Positions 1-13,041 of a DNA stretch of 64,000 bases are shown here, one piece after another. This DNA is from Paralichthys olivaceus (Eukaryota > Chordata > Actinopteri > Pleuronectiformes > Paralichthyidae). Within the stretch, counting starts at the first letter, position 1. The number at the start of each line of letters is the position of its first letter. Location: assembly GCF_024713975.1 (NCBI RefSeq), contig NC_091098.1, positions 23,906,316 through 23,970,315 of the forward strand, read 5' to 3'. The translations under genes were made by a program, and so were the position numbers. The notes beneath the pieces were generated by a model. The model made no database searches. It worked only from the letters and a program-made list of their open reading frames with translations, and was not told where the DNA came from.

Positions 1-51
1 ACGTATAGAAGCAAAAACAAAGACATTAAACACGGATGAGCGAGAACTCAC

Positions 52-3000
52 CTTCCCATTATGTCCCTCTTGTTTAAGTCGGTACCGCTACTTAAGAGCA
101 AGTTCAGACATTCAACATTTCTGTGAAGACAGACGACCATGACAGGAAATTAAGTTGGAGCAACTGACGACCTGTGCCAGCATAATATTGTAAGTCACTT
201 TAATATTCAGGTGTCCAAGCAGATTGTGCGTCTTACCCTCCAGAGGCAGCAGCGTGTAGACAGGTCCTCCCAAAGTTGTCAGGGGTGTTTATGTCAAACC
301 CAGCAGATAGTACATGCTCTTTACTCATAGATGAAACTATACTATACAGCTGACCTGTAGGAAAATGAGCAGTTGGCAGTAAGAGCTACGTCCAAGAATA
401 GAACATTACATTTTCCAAACGTAAACATTCATGGAACAAACCTGAGGAGAGTAACTTGCGACAACAGTCTGAAAACCCGTACAGCACAGCTAAGTGCAAG
501 GGGAACATTCCATGGATCCCACGTCTAGAAAAATCAAAATAGACACAGGACAAAACGTTAGAAACAATTAAAAAGATTTAACCCTGCTGTAACACAAACC
601 ATGAGGGACATACATTAACGCTTCTTTGTATTTACAACCTCATGGCACCATTATTCTCATCAGTGCTACCACTTAAAGCTTTTCTGATACCTGGCCGTGT
701 CTGCTCCATTGGTCATTAGAGTGCTGATCAGCAGTTCATGGCCATACTTAGCAGCAACGTGGAGAGGAGTATTGCCATACTTATCCACACAATCAATTTC
801 CCCACCTGATGGAAAACAGAAAAGAAGGACTCAATGAAACACACATGAGGAGGAGAGAAAAGCCAGCGGCGACATGTTCTCACAGACCAGTCACACAGCA
901 CAGTCATCGTTACCATTTTGGATGAGGATCTGAGAGCGTGTGAAGCGTCCGTGAATGGCTGCCATGTGCAGGGGGCTCTTCCCTTCTTTGCTCTATGAAA
1001 AAATACATTTCATTTAATATTTAACATGGACCAGAGATTAGAAAACAATTTTACTGCGGTGAGAGTCTTCAGAAAAGTGCTGCACGAGCAAATGAAGCTG
1101 ATTTTGACATTTTCTCCGATTCAGAGATCAAGTGTGACAAAGAATATCATGCACATGACAGGCTTTTACATTTTCTGTGCAGCGCAGGCAAGGGCTCTTT
1201 CTTCTCTTACTGGCATGTCTTTATCTACAAAAGGACAATTAATAAAAACCTGAAATATTAAATATATTACAAAATAGCAAACTACATTGTTTGCATTTTC
1301 TCTGACAGATTAGATAGACATCTATGTAAGATGAAAATACAATGATTACGTTTATACAAATCCGTTCTTCTATTATGACATTTTCATTCTCATGCACTCC
1401 AGTTTCACTTCTGACAGCTAAATGCGTGTATGAGAAAATCTCCACCCTTTCATATTTATACAAATTATTTCTAAAGGCGGGAATAGAGAGGTGTATCATC
1501 TTTAATTTTTCTCCAGGTCAACCTCCATATATATTTTATTACATTGAACCTGGGATATAACGGAAGCACACAACTTTCTTTTATTATTACCTTCTTTAAA
1601 ATCTGGTTTAAAAACTAATCTACGTATAAATGATCTTAACATTTGACAAAGGTCTGACAAAGATCTAGAAATCTACTGCACACACATCTGCACCTTTGAG
1701 TGAACTGGAAATGCTGTGACTTTACCATCACCAAAGCAAATGATTATTTCATGACAGTCATTTCCACTTCGAGACGTTTCAGCCTGTTTCGTACCTGCTG
1801 GTTGACATCTGCCCCATTGTTGACCAGCAACTCCAGACACAGGGCACCGTTGGTGGAGACGGCAGCCAGGTGCAGAGGTGTGTAGCCGCACTTGTTGGGC
1901 TGGTTAACATTAGCTCCATGGTTCACCAGCTCAGTAGCCACAGCCTCCTGCCCCATGTAGCAAGCCACATGGAGCGCAGTGTTTCCAAAGCCATTGGGCT
2001 CATCAATCTGACGGTGGCCGACAAATATGACACAAGATCAGACTATGATCGGAAATCCAGATTTCAACTGCCCAAGAGGACTATTGGTTTTATGTTTAGG
2101 CTTGTTTGACTACTTTAAAGAAACAATCAAAACAAAACAAAACTAAATGTAAAGCACTCACCTCTGTCCCCATCCTCAGTAGGTACTTTACAATTTCGAG
2201 GTGACCACTGGCAGCAGCAGCATGGAGAGGTGTGTAGCCCTGCTTATCCTTGCAGCTCTTGTCAGCACTGCGGGACACCAGCAACTTCACAACCTCCACA
2301 TGCCCTAAGAGAAACCACAAATGACGAGCACGTCAGTATTATAGATTGAGACTGAAGGACTTGTTGTCTGTTGCTGTCCATGGATAAAATATCTTTTACT
2401 GTGATTTTAAAAAAGAACACTGAGTGCTGTGCAGCACTGTTGAGAAAATGAAAGTCACTTACCCAGGTAAGCAGCACAATGGATAGGCTGTCTCTCCTTC
2501 TTATCAATGGCACTCAGGTTGGCCCCTTTATTCAGCAACAGCTTCACCATCTGTAAGTTAATTGGAAAGTTGAGGCAGCTATTTCAAATGATCATTAATT
2601 ATGACCTCAAAGAGGTTCACAAACAACTGAGCTCTCACCTCTTGGAACCCACTCTGAGCAGCGTGGTGCAAAGCAGTTCTGCCTGTGCGATCTGCCATGT
2701 TCAGGTTGCTCAGCTGGGTCAGCAGGGTCTCTGCGCAGCGTGTGGCACGGTTGGCAGTCGCCACATGCAGTGGCGTCTGCCAGAACTTGTCTCGTGCATT
2801 TGCTTCTGCTCCGCGCCTCAGCAGCAGACTCACTGCCCTCTGGGGAGGAGGACAGAATTACATAAACTTAAAGTATATATCATCTCTTTGGTTTGCCGCA
2901 TTTCCTTTACAGTTTTTTGGTGCATAAATTCTAATGAGTTCTTTAATCACTGTGGGTGAATATATAAGAGAATTATAGGATGATGTCACCTCGCTGCAAG

Positions 3001-4573
3001 ATAATTAGACTCTCTGAAATGAGAAAAGCATGTGAGTTGATCACTTACTTCATTCCTGGAAGCAGCTGCCCTGTGCAATGGGGTCAACCATATGTGGTCT
3101 TTAGCATTAACACTGGCACCTGGCAGACAAACAAACAAAACATCAATCATGTGTAAAGGTATCACATGTATATTGCAGCTGAAGCGTAAAGGTATCGCAC
3201 ACAAAGTCTGTATCTTCATCTGAAACTGTGGCATGTTCAAAAAATAAATACAACATTACTTTCATCATTTAAGTTTTCAGAACAGGTTTGATTCGCTGCT
3301 CTTCGGGATCAATTGGATCGCAGATTTCACATCCTGAAATGGACTTGGAAGCGATCGGGATCATTTTGCAGCTCGTTAATCAGAAGACAAAATTCTCCTT
3401 GTTCCCGGTGGCTTCTCAGGATTGGTCAGACCCAATGTTTTCTTTTGATCAAGAAGTGAGAGGTGCACACGCTCATCCTCGCTGCTGGACTCCATTTTAC
3501 CTCCTAGTTTACATTTTCAGATCAAATAATAACACACGAGACTCAGCGTGCAAGGGGTGTGTGTGTGTGTGTGTGACGATTCCCACTGGTGTAAAAATCC
3601 AGACTTGTTGTGCAAAGACCTTCATGCTGCTTCACAGGGACTTAACAATCAAAGCATACACTGTGCATCCTACTCCTGTGATGGAGGATGGCAAACGGAA
3701 AATGCATAACCAGATATCAGCAATGCATGCAGCTCACTCACCTGATTCAATGAGGAGGTCCATTATATGGACGTCACCCACGCAGGCAGCAGCATGAAGT
3801 GGCGTACGGCGCTCGTGGTCCTGGAGGAAGAAAAAAAAAAACACAATGACGTTTACCATGTTGGATATGTGTGGGGGGGTGGGGGTGCACGTCCTGCACA
3901 GTATGAACTACATGTACTTCACACGTACCAGTGCATTGACATCCTCCTTTTTGTGCAATAGTAGTTGAAGTTCTTCAGCATTACGGTTGAAGATGGCCTG
4001 GACCAGAGGAGGCTGCAAAACACACACCAGCCAAGTTAACGTTGCAGCGACGTTGCATGAAATGACGCTGATCGGTGACCGTCCATCACACTTTCCCTCT
4101 GAGCGGGTTAAATCCCCGCTACATCCACTGACTAGTCTGTGAAATTGCAGCGTTGCAAATGTTGTGTTTAATGCGTCTGTTGTGTGTAATTCTCGCTGAC
4201 CGCCCAGCAAATACTCGCAGCCCCGACCGAGGCCTACAGGCCCTTCGCTCGGTACGCGAGTTAGCCGCACGGCTTTAGCTAGCAGCCGCTCCAGGGGCTG
4301 GCCCGGACCCAGAGCACGGCCTAGACCGGAGCGGCTGCAACGGACGTGTGCATGCGGGGAAAGCGGCCGATCGCGCGGATTTTAATGCATCGCGATGCCG
4401 ACGTCGGCGAACTACGAAGCGTCGAGGAGCTACGGGCGAAAACAAGTCGTTCGACGAATGCGACGCAGCTGTGTTGCGCACAAGAAGCGGGTCCGTCCCA
4501 GCAAATAGACTGCGCCACAGCACAAACACGGGGCGCCTTGTTTCACCTGGTCTACGATGTTGAGGACTCCCAT
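52..4573 (-). CDS. ankrd52: ANKRD52, ankyrin-repeat regulatory subunit of protein phosphatase 6 (5' part, 13 exons)
   Basis: Thirteen coding exons read from right to left: 4547-4573, 3929-4012, 3742-3820, 3049-3119, 2639-2839, 2463-2550, 2162-2304, 1795-2007, 914-992, 691-805, 442-524, 237-354 and 52-120. They give about 456 residues, less than half of the roughly 1,070 expected; the rest lies left of the window. The protein starts [17 protein letters not shown], as in the ANKRD28/44/52 family, and from about residue 38 runs as 33-residue ankyrin repeats ([19 protein letters not shown] signatures). The exon at 237-354 carries the loop beginning [10 protein letters not shown] that I know from ANKRD52 but not from ANKRD28, so I choose ANKRD52; its neighbours coq10a and cs agree. 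Known role of the family: scaffold that recruits substrates to the PP6 catalytic subunit, for example in release of Argonaute from targets. The start codon sits in a CpG-rich region and is divergent from coq10a. Confidence 0.93.
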
Positions 4574-5435
4574 CTCCCAAACTCTCAGCCCGGACGGAGC
4601 TCCTTCATGAGGATTGAACTACGAGGTAAACTGCGGCAAGCTACTGGCTCCACCGGTCAGACGACACCCATCGCTGGAGGCGAACACAAGTGCGGGCTCG
4701 ATCTGTCACTGTTGTTGTCTCCGTATCCAGCGTCGGAGCTCACGATCCCGGCTACGACCGTGACGAGGGTCCGCCTACAGGCGTGGCGGCACCACAGCGA
4801 CACCGAGCGGCTGGGAACGGTCACGGCAGCCACAGCACAGAGAGGCAGACAGACTTTTGACAAAAGGACAAATCATAACCACAGACAGAGCATATATTAT
4901 ATATTATAATTAATATTATATATTAAAAAACATACAGTGTATGCGTTACGTATTTGTTGTGCCTGTTGAACTGCTTCCATGGCCAAGACTTTGAATCAGG
5001 TGAAACTCAATCCATCGGAGTTCTATGATAAAGCTGCAACAAAGATCGTCCTGATTATCAAGATTTTTAATAATCAATTGATTGTTCAATAAAATACCCT
5101 TCATCATTACCTGAAACCCACGAGTGCTTTCTAATAACTGTTGCTGTCTGTTCAAATGTCAAACACCCAGTTTGTTTTCTGTCAGAGAAAACTGGAACTC
5201 CAGCACATATTCAGATTTAAAAAGCTGGTCCAAGTGCATTGATCATTTGACTTTCCCATTTGATTTGGGTATTGAGTGGTTTCTAGTTAGTCATGATAGA
5301 TTGAAAATGTACATGCATGGCCATAGGTCAACAGGGGCCTGACAACAGACTGGAAAGGTGCCTCCTATGTCGCAGAGAGAGCTCAACGCACTGTAAACAC
5401 AAAATTGCAAAAAACAGAAAAGTGAAGAACTTGGC

Positions 5436-5528
5436 TGTAGTTCAATGTGAAGAGAAGTTATCGAAGTCTACAACTCGTCAGTGGTGATGAAACTTCACAA
5501 AGCATTGAACTACAACCAGGTTCATCAC
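5436..5528. repeat. Inverted repeat (fold-back element)
   Basis: The 12-base arm TGTAGTTCAATG at 5436-5447 is matched perfectly in reverse complement at 5503-5514. A second, interleaved pair (GTGATGAA near 5484 and TTCATCAC near 5521) lies in the same stretch. The arrangement suggests a degenerate foldback element or MITE, but no target-site duplication was identified. Confidence 0.45.
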
Positions 5529-5684
5529 TTTTTTTTTGGCTCCCCTGGAAACATTCCATTTTCGCAATTTGCAGCACGTACCTGTATTTGCATGTGTTGG
5601 AAGTTTTTTTTCTTCATTTGTGTTTTATCTGTTTGCGTGTTTTCTTAATTTGCAGTGCTTTGAGCTCTCATGTTCACCGTACGT

Positions 5685-5716
5685 ACCTAATAAAGTGAAC
5701 ACCAAGTGTATAAAGA
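5685..5716 (+). repeat. Fragment of a dispersed vertebrate repeat tail
   Basis: The stretch contains TACCTAATAAAGTG followed by a degraded version of the usual continuation. From memory this string recurs in interspersed repeats of fish and amphibian genomes. The fragment is too short to assign to a family. Confidence 0.4.
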
Positions 5717-6364
5717 CAGTATCAACCAGTGAATATTTTTTTTACGAAAATAATTACATCCATTTTTGAGCGTACACACATCTCAAGATAAAAATATATA
5801 TAGCAGGAAAAAATATTAAAATAAAAAAAGTATTTCTCTGTAGTTAACCTCCTTGCCAGTGCGGGGCAGTATTGCACCGCGGAGCCGTTGTGCTGACAGC
5901 CGATGGGCAGAAGAAAGGAACAGTTTGTCCCACCGGTGTTTGATGTCTCGGCAGAAGGTCGCGGACGAGCCGAGCGACGTTTCACAACAGACCGAACCAC
6001 AGCCGGCGTCGGTGATTCCACTCTTCTCTGGACCTCGTGGCTGGAGACGCCGAGTGATGTGAGTTTCGCAGAAGGCGCCGAGCAACGCGACCGTGCGTCG
6101 CGTTTGTTAGCGAGCTAACGTCGTGCTAGCTAGTGTTCGCTAACGCTAGCGGACGGAGGCGCAGCTCAGGCGAACTGGTTTCTTCCTTCAAGCCGAGCGG
6201 ACGCTTCGTGTCGCTTCTTACTCTACCGACTGAAGCGAGGGGGGTCTTTTTTTCGGACCAGAACCTCGAATCCCACCGGTCCTAGTCTCGGAGCCCCCAC
6301 CACCCCCCCCGGGTCCAGCCTCTCACTCCCACCCAGCATCTGTGCTCCGTGATCGGCTGCTCTG

Positions 6365-8679
6365 ATGGCAGCCACGGCCGCTGCCCGGCGGTTGCCCATG
6401 GGTGTGCGGACATTCAGCGACTTTCTCCAGATCGCCACGGTGGGATCCCCCCGCTCCTGCCGTGCAGCGGTGCCCAGAGGAGGGTGCACGCGACAGAACA
6501 TCAGGTGAGCCGCAGTGTGTTTATCATGTCGTGACGCGATGAGTCCAGTGGGACCAACACTGGCTCCTGTGGGTGTGATGGGATATAGTCGTGTGTGGAT
6601 GTTGCAGGTTTTAATCCCGGGGTAACTACCAGACCCGCGACAACCTCAAGTACCTTTACATCCTACTAATGCTTCGATGTTCCTCAGTAAATGATGTTTG
6701 GGTATAAAAAAGAAAGGGGTCACCCAGGGGCCACAGTTTACACATCATCATCTGTCCAACATCCACGCACAGTTCCTGATTCAGTTCGGTTCACATTCAA
6801 GTCAATCAATCAGGTTTTTTGTTTGTATAGCCCATATTCACAAATCACAATTTGTCTCATAGATCTTAACAAGGTGAGACGTCCTCTGTTCTTCACCCTC
6901 AACAAGACTATGGAAAAAAATACGACCCAAAAAACTGTAGACACCTCAGAGTGAGAGAGCGACATGTGAGGGATCCCTCTACCAGGACGGACAGAAGTGC
7001 AATAGATTCCACGTGTAACTAAGAATATAAACAAAATAACACACATAACATTGAAAATAGTGATTCAACAAACGGTGTACTAAAGTGTTGTTATTGCATA
7101 ACTATCCTGTAACCATGTGATATTGATTGATGGCAGTATTACCCAATCATGGCCAAGTTTCAGCCAACAGTCACCAAACGTTTGTCCTGATTCCACAGGT
7201 GACTTATTGGAAAAACTCATTGTTATGTGGTGACACAATTGTGAGTTGATGTAACAATACATTTGTGTTTTCACATAAGAGGACCTGCCCCACTGAGAAA
7301 ATACCAGCACACTCTCAGCACAGAGACCTTCCGTCCTGCTCCAGCACATTATCGCTGCACTCATTGGCTTCAGTAGCTGGGAACTGGGATGTGGTGGATG
7401 TTTGTTGTTGTGCACTGTGTTTTGTTGCAGTCTTTCCAGAATGAGGCTTACAGGACGTGTTTGTCTTACTATTTCAGACACCTGTCGTCATGTGGCATTT
7501 TGATGACGAGAACTCCCAGAGCACTTTGCCTTCAAGAGTGGGACACGATGACAACCGTTCCCCAAAGTAGAAACTTCATCAGCTTCACCAACAAAAGGAA
7601 GGAGTACTCCGAGCGTAGGATAATTGGGTAATTTTCTACTTTGATATTAATAACTTATATTTTGTAGTTTTTGTTTTGTTGAAGACCTTAACGTTGGAAT
7701 ACTTGCTCTCTTAGGTTTTCTATGCAGGAAATGTACGATGTAGTGGCTAATGTTGACGAGTACAAGCTCTTTGTGCCCTGGTGTAAGAAGTCCCAGACCA
7801 TCATGAAGAGAGCAGGCCACTCCAAAGCTCAGCTTGAAGTGGGATTCCCTCCAGTGGTGGAGAGATACACATCTATGATCACTTGTGTCCGGCCTCATCT
7901 AGTCAAAGTAAGTGTGAGCAGCTACTGTGAGTCCCTCAGTCCTGTGAATGAAAATATACATCAGATTTTATTTTATGCATGGAAATAGTTTTTGAGATTT
8001 CTGAAATACAAAATAAATGTCACTAACTCCCTGAAATCAAAGTGTAATTCACCGACGCGAGTTGTTGTTGCGTTCCCGCTCACAGAGTTTTTCTTCTGGT
8101 TGATTCTAGGCCGTGTGTACAGATGGAAAACTGTTCAATCATCTGGAGACAATATGGCGCTTCAGTCCCGGCATTCCCGGTTACCCTCGCACCTGCACCG
8201 TAGACTTTTCTGTAAGTAGCTTTTCATTATCGACCCTCTGATGCATTTTATGTCATTACCTTGAGTTAAATGACAAGATTGATACAACTCTCATAGACAA
8301 GAACTATGAAGCGCTTAGAATAAAGACTTGTTCCCACTGTTTTCACTCTTTATTCTATGCTAAGCTAGCTGTCTGAGGTTGTATTTATCACACAGACATG
8401 GTTGTGGTGTGGATCTTCTCATGTAACTTTTGATAAGAAAGCTAATAAGCATTTCTACAGTGGAGTCCAGAACTTTTTTTAATTCAAGTGAAATGTTTGT
8501 GTCTTCCTCAGATATCCTTCGAGTTCCGCTCGCTGCTGCACTCCCAGTTAGCCACCATGTTCTTCGATGAGGTTGTAAAGCAAAACGTCACCGCATTCGA
8601 GCGGCGAGCTTGCAAGCTGTACGGCCCAGAGACTCGAATCCCGCGGGAGTTGATGTTTCACGAGGTGCATCAGACGTGA
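6365..8679 (+). CDS. coq10a: COQ10A, coenzyme Q-binding START-domain protein, mitochondrial
   Basis: Five exons: 6365-6504, 7478-7627, 7715-7907, 8110-8211 and 8512-8679 (TGA at 8677-8679), giving 250 residues. The first 25 residues are rich in Arg and Ala with no acidic residue until Asp19, fitting a mitochondrial targeting peptide. Residues from about 80 onward match the COQ10 START/polyketide-cyclase fold: [60 protein letters not shown]. Known role: binds coenzyme Q in the inner membrane and supports its use in respiration and its biosynthesis. The pieces [26 protein letters not shown] and the ending MFHEVHQT fit COQ10A better than COQ10B, although CGILM in exon 2 and ACKLYGPET are COQ10B-like. 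A second in-frame ATG lies at codon 12. The neighbours ankrd52 and cs are the same as for human COQ10A. Confidence 0.95.
6800..7020 (+). repeat. Dispersed teleost repeat (SINE-like or LINE tail) in coq10a intron 1
   Basis: The segment reads as a decayed copy of a very common fish repeat: TTTGTATAGCCC at its left part, then GACGTCCTCTGT, a CCTCAACAAG-type block, and GGGATCCCTCT, CCAGGACGGACAGA, GTGCAATAGAT at the right. I recognise these blocks from memory of teleost genomic sequence and cannot name the family. It lies in sense orientation within the 973 bp intron 1 of coq10a. Confidence 0.55.
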
Positions 8680-9892
8680 TCTCATCAGCTCCGTGTTTTC
8701 ATCTGGCCTTAAACGACACCAACCTTTATTCCCTTTATCCCCACAAACCCGCATGATGCTGCATAGTCACCTCGCCCTCCAACTTCAAGTCTCTGCCGCT
8801 GCCTAGACATCACAGCGACTCCAGAAGACGTTAGACATCCCACTGTTGTAAGCATTATGTTGGAATATTAATCATTCTTGTTATTGCAGCCTCAACAGAT
8901 TCTTGCTCATTTCCATCCTCCTTGTCCACGTTCTGTCTACCTCCACTGAAGGGTTCCTTGTTTGGCAGAAGGAATCCACATTTGCTCTTGCTCCATGGCA
9001 GTTACATACTGGATTTATGTAAACAAAGCAGTCGATCATTGCAACGTCACGTCAGCAATGGAAGAAAGGCAACTTATATTTTAGAAGAGCAGCACAGTGA
9101 CACTGAACACAACACTGTTTAATTTATATTTTTCATTGAAGGCACAGAGGTCATTTGACTTCAGCTCAAGTCTTACAGTTCACTGTGACCTCAACGATAC
9201 TTGACACGCCGACACTTTAAGTTAAAGTGGGTCAACATTTTTACTTTAATCAGCTGATTATACTGTAATAGGGAAACACATTCTTTGCCCTTGCCACTTG
9301 TTTTTAATTCAAATGGGAGTTTTAAAATATCCTGACATATAGCAGTGAACTTAATTTCCCCAAAAAAAACCATTTCATTCTTTTAAAAACAAATGAATTC
9401 ATCTGTGGCTACATGCAAACTTGTATTGTTTTATTTGGATCCAAATTAAATGTGCCATGTGTGGGAGTGTTGTCACTGTTTGTTGTGACGAAATCGATGA
9501 AGTGCAACGTTTCGCGAAGGGGAGAGAAGAGTAGTTTTCCTCATCAGTTAGCTGTGGCCTCATTTAACCTTGACTTGTGGAAAATTTTGCTTTAACTTGG
9601 CTGTTGTGCTGTGATGCTTGGTTTTTTTGGACATTGAGATTTGGTCTGCCAGTTTTAATAATGCCTTATTTTACAGCCCAGCACTAGTAGTGAGTATTAG
9701 GTCATGAATGAGTGTTGGAGGCAGTTAAACTTTGCACAAACAAAAGCACCTGAATAATTCCATGGAGAAGCTGGAAAGAACTGATATAGTGTAAATGGGA
9801 TTACAACAAAAACAACTTTATATTTGATAAATACCTGTATTTACTTTAGGTTTGCAGATTCTCAAAGTTAAAGATAAAGACATGATACAAAA

Positions 9893-9898
9893 AATAAA
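9893..9898 (+). terminator. Candidate coq10a polyadenylation signal
   Basis: AATAAA 1.2 kb after the coq10a stop. No cDNA evidence is available and other AATAAA hexamers occur further right, so this is only a plausible site. Confidence 0.3.
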
Positions 9899-11029
9899 GG
9901 TGAATTTGTTGACAGTGGTCTGATATTATAATAATCACACTGCAGCGAAAACAAACCATTTGTACGGGACGTTGTAAAAGTTTCCCTTCTCTGCTTTCTG
10001 TGTTTTGTGGTCCATCTTCTGAAGGTCATCAGGAGGACGTTACTCCTGTTGTGTACATTGTTAGAATAAAAATAATACACTGGTGGGCTGTAGAATAAAA
10101 CATTATCATTTATCATCATCTGTGGGTTTAATGCTTATTTTTAAAAGGCTTTTATTTATATTTATTCTGATGCATGGATGTAACTAAGAGGCAACTGTTA
10201 GACACGTGTCTCGTGTTTATGTGTCAAGGTCAAAACTACATTTAAGTTTCATGTCGAAGTAGCCCGTCGCTTTATTCCACGATTAAGGGCTCTGAAGTTA
10301 AACTGATTGTATTTGCCACAGAGGTGACTGCGGCGTTCAGGTTGCCAAAGGTCAATGGAGGAAGTCATTTGTTGAGTAACCTTCTTGGTAACAGTCAGGT
10401 CATTTTGTCCACACGCTCCAAGTCTTATTCTCCCAACAGCTGAACTGTGGGTTCGGCGTTTTCACATCTGGATTTTGGCTTCAAACTTGATCTGTTTTCA
10501 TTTTCTCTGTGATTTAGAAATGAAGAGATATTTAATCATCAGTGCATGAAGAATTTAAAATCCAAGTGGGCATGTGAATCACAACAAAAAATAAATAGTT
10601 CTACTTATTACAAAGATGTTCAAATGCTGTGTTATATTTTAAAGCAATAAAATAGTCTATTTTATATCATATTGCCGTGCTTGCTATGCAGTGATCCGGC
10701 TTCACGTGGCACCGTTTATCTCCACCTAACATCTGTGTGTGTTAATACTGCTGCACGCAGACTGCATTTCAATACCAGCTCCTTTGATTGTAGATGCCAA
10801 TACTCTGAGTCAGAAACAAGGGAAATCAAAATGGCACTCAGTACAGTGCAAACCTTCACCGAGACCCGACAGTCCCTTTAAATTCAAGCTGCACCAATTT
10901 ACCCATATTTAAAGATATCAGTTCCCTAAATGTTCCTGATTTTGTTTCCATCAAGTCATAATGTTGGAAAATCTTTCAGAATTGAAATCCTGGATTCGTC
11001 CCCCAAAGTGAATGGCCCCTTCTCTGGCC

Positions 11030-11140
11030 CTGTTGCATCCCTCCACCGGTTTTCATGGAAATCCGTCCAGTTGCTTTTGTGTGATCTTGTTTACAAACAA
11101 AGGGACAGGGTTGAAAACATAACCTTCTTGGCGGATGTAA
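11030..11140 (+). mobile_element. RTE-type LINE 3' tail fragment
   Basis: The block containing TTTTCATGGAAATCCGTCCAG, a run of CAAACAAA, and AACATAACCTTCTTGGCGGA resembles the 3' end of a non-LTR element widespread in fish (I associate it with RTE/Expander elements). Only the tail is present and no coding part was seen upstream. Confidence 0.5.
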
Positions 11141-13041
11141 ATATTTTTGGACAGGAGGGTAACAAACTTCAGCCCGACGCTGAATTTCCTGAAAACGTAT
11201 CACGATTACATCAACTGGAACTTTCACGTTTCTCAGTATTATCACAGTTCTTTTCAAATGTGCTGTAAACGTTTCAAAGTTACTGCTACACCAACTACAG
11301 TCATTTCATCCAGATTTATATTGACAATTAATACCAATAAAATAATGATAGTATTGTCGTTATTTATCGAAGGTTGACGACTTATTACGTCGACTCCAAA
11401 TGTCAGTCGGGACAAAATATCTTAGCATTTGTTTCACACGTGAAATGTGGGGACTGGGTGTTTGCATTTGTTGATTGCACATTGATGATGATCACAGTAA
11501 ATATTTTAAATAAAGATAAAGAAATAGAACAAATTAACTGACGTTCTATCATGAGACCGGTGATCGTTTCATCCCTTGTATTTCCACATTAACTTGTCAA
11601 GTTGCGGGTGAATGAATGACCCTTGGTGTAACGGTGGTGGACTTGTATGTAAAGAAGGGTTTAGAGCATCACTACCACAGACTGGGGAGATCCTACGATA
11701 GAATATATTTAAAAATGTATCTGAAAATACTGTGCGTGTATTTTAAAGTATATTATTTAAATAAAAAAAAGCAGGTATAACTGTTTTTTGTGTGTGCAGT
11801 TTTTAAATAATGTGCATCTTGCTCTGCAGAATGACTCACGTTCTTCACCTGCAGCGACCTTTATCACAGGGTTGTGTTTTAATACATTTACACGAGGAGC
11901 CTGTGCCAGAAACTCAAACACTCCCTGGTCTTGTTGCTACAAAGTGCACGTAGGCAGAAGGAGGCCGGACACAGCTCTCTAAAGGTAGCTGACTGGAAAC
12001 CAGAGTGGGGTGGTGGTATGTGGGCCAGTTATTAATAACAGCACATAGGAGAGGTGGCTGTTCGGACCCATCTTCTTCCTTGATCCTGTCAATCGCCTTT
12101 ACTACGTTCAAGCTCAAGTCAGGCCTCGCCAGAATAATCTCACCACAGTGAAAGACAAGACTAGCTGTTTAAAATCTTGTTTCTAAAATTCAGTCGTCCA
12201 ACGCTGCGTTTCGGAAGAACATTTGAGAATGTGCTCACTCACAGAGCAGGTGAGTTATTACCTCGGCCAATGAGGTTGTGTTTTCAAACCCGCCCCTTTG
12301 TTTATTTTTGAGGCAGCGTTACACAAAAACTACTGATAGGTTGACAGTTGTCCACAGAACCTGGTGTGAGTCAGGAAAGAACCCGACGTTCACTACACTT
12401 TGGGAGCTGATGTCTTTGAGTCTGGGTAACCTGGTGCAACTTTACTGAATTGAAGACGACTGATTTGTTTCTAGCTCAAGGTTGAAACGATCTCTTAAAA
12501 TGTTTTAAAAGTTAATTTAAAAAAAAAAACTGTTTAGTCTGGCTTTTATGTAGTTTTATTATTTGTGTATTTTAACAGTTAAACTATCTATTGTTTTATA
12601 TCATCTTTTGTTTATTTTACAATTTAATTTCTCAACTTTCTTTTACTGTCGTCTGTGAGCCAGACACATTAACTTCAGCTGTTAGTAGTTTAATTATTTA
12701 CAGCTTTTACTGCCGTGACCTGTCAGAACGTCCTCTGTGAAAATGACCCTCATTACATAACGACCAACGAAAGAAAATCAGACCAAACAAGTGTTAATAA
12801 AAACCTTTATTTTTCTTTTTTTGTCAGGTTTTTCCAATATTTGCTCTTCAAGCTTTTCTCTCCCATTTGACCCATCCCCCACAGTGTTCCTCTTCATGAA
12901 TCCGTCCTGCTGTGAATTCACCGTTATCATGTACAACCTCTATATGCTCCTCTACGATCAAAATAACCTCATCTCTCGAACGACCCAACACACGGAACAA
13001 CACTATGATCAAAACACAAAACACCTGATGAAGCCACGAGG

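Larger units (their letters stand above)
4574..6364. promoter_or_regulatory. Shared divergent intergenic region between ankrd52 and coq10a
   Basis: About 1.8 kb separates the two start codons, which point away from each other. Both ends are CpG-rich (roughly 4200-4850 and 5880-6400), as expected of housekeeping promoters, and no TATA box is obvious at either. The middle (4880-5830) is AT-rich and holds an inverted repeat (5436-5514) and a dispersed-repeat tail near 5685-5716. A tight cluster of GCTAAC/GTTAGC/GCTAGC hexamers lies at 6106-6150, about 215 bp before the coq10a ATG. Transcription starts cannot be placed from sequence alone. Confidence 0.55.

Noticed and set aside
2507-2959. 150-codon plus-strand open frame
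   Set aside because: It is the antisense shadow of the 67-codon ankyrin exon at 2639-2839.
4346-4909. 187-codon plus-strand open frame over the ankrd52 first exon
   Set aside because: It lies antisense to exon 1 in a CpG-rich promoter with few stop codons and resembles no protein. The minus-strand exon is supported by family similarity and splice sites.
4880-4926. AT-rich stretch that looks palindromic
   Set aside because: The arms do not pair exactly when checked; it is simple AT-rich sequence.
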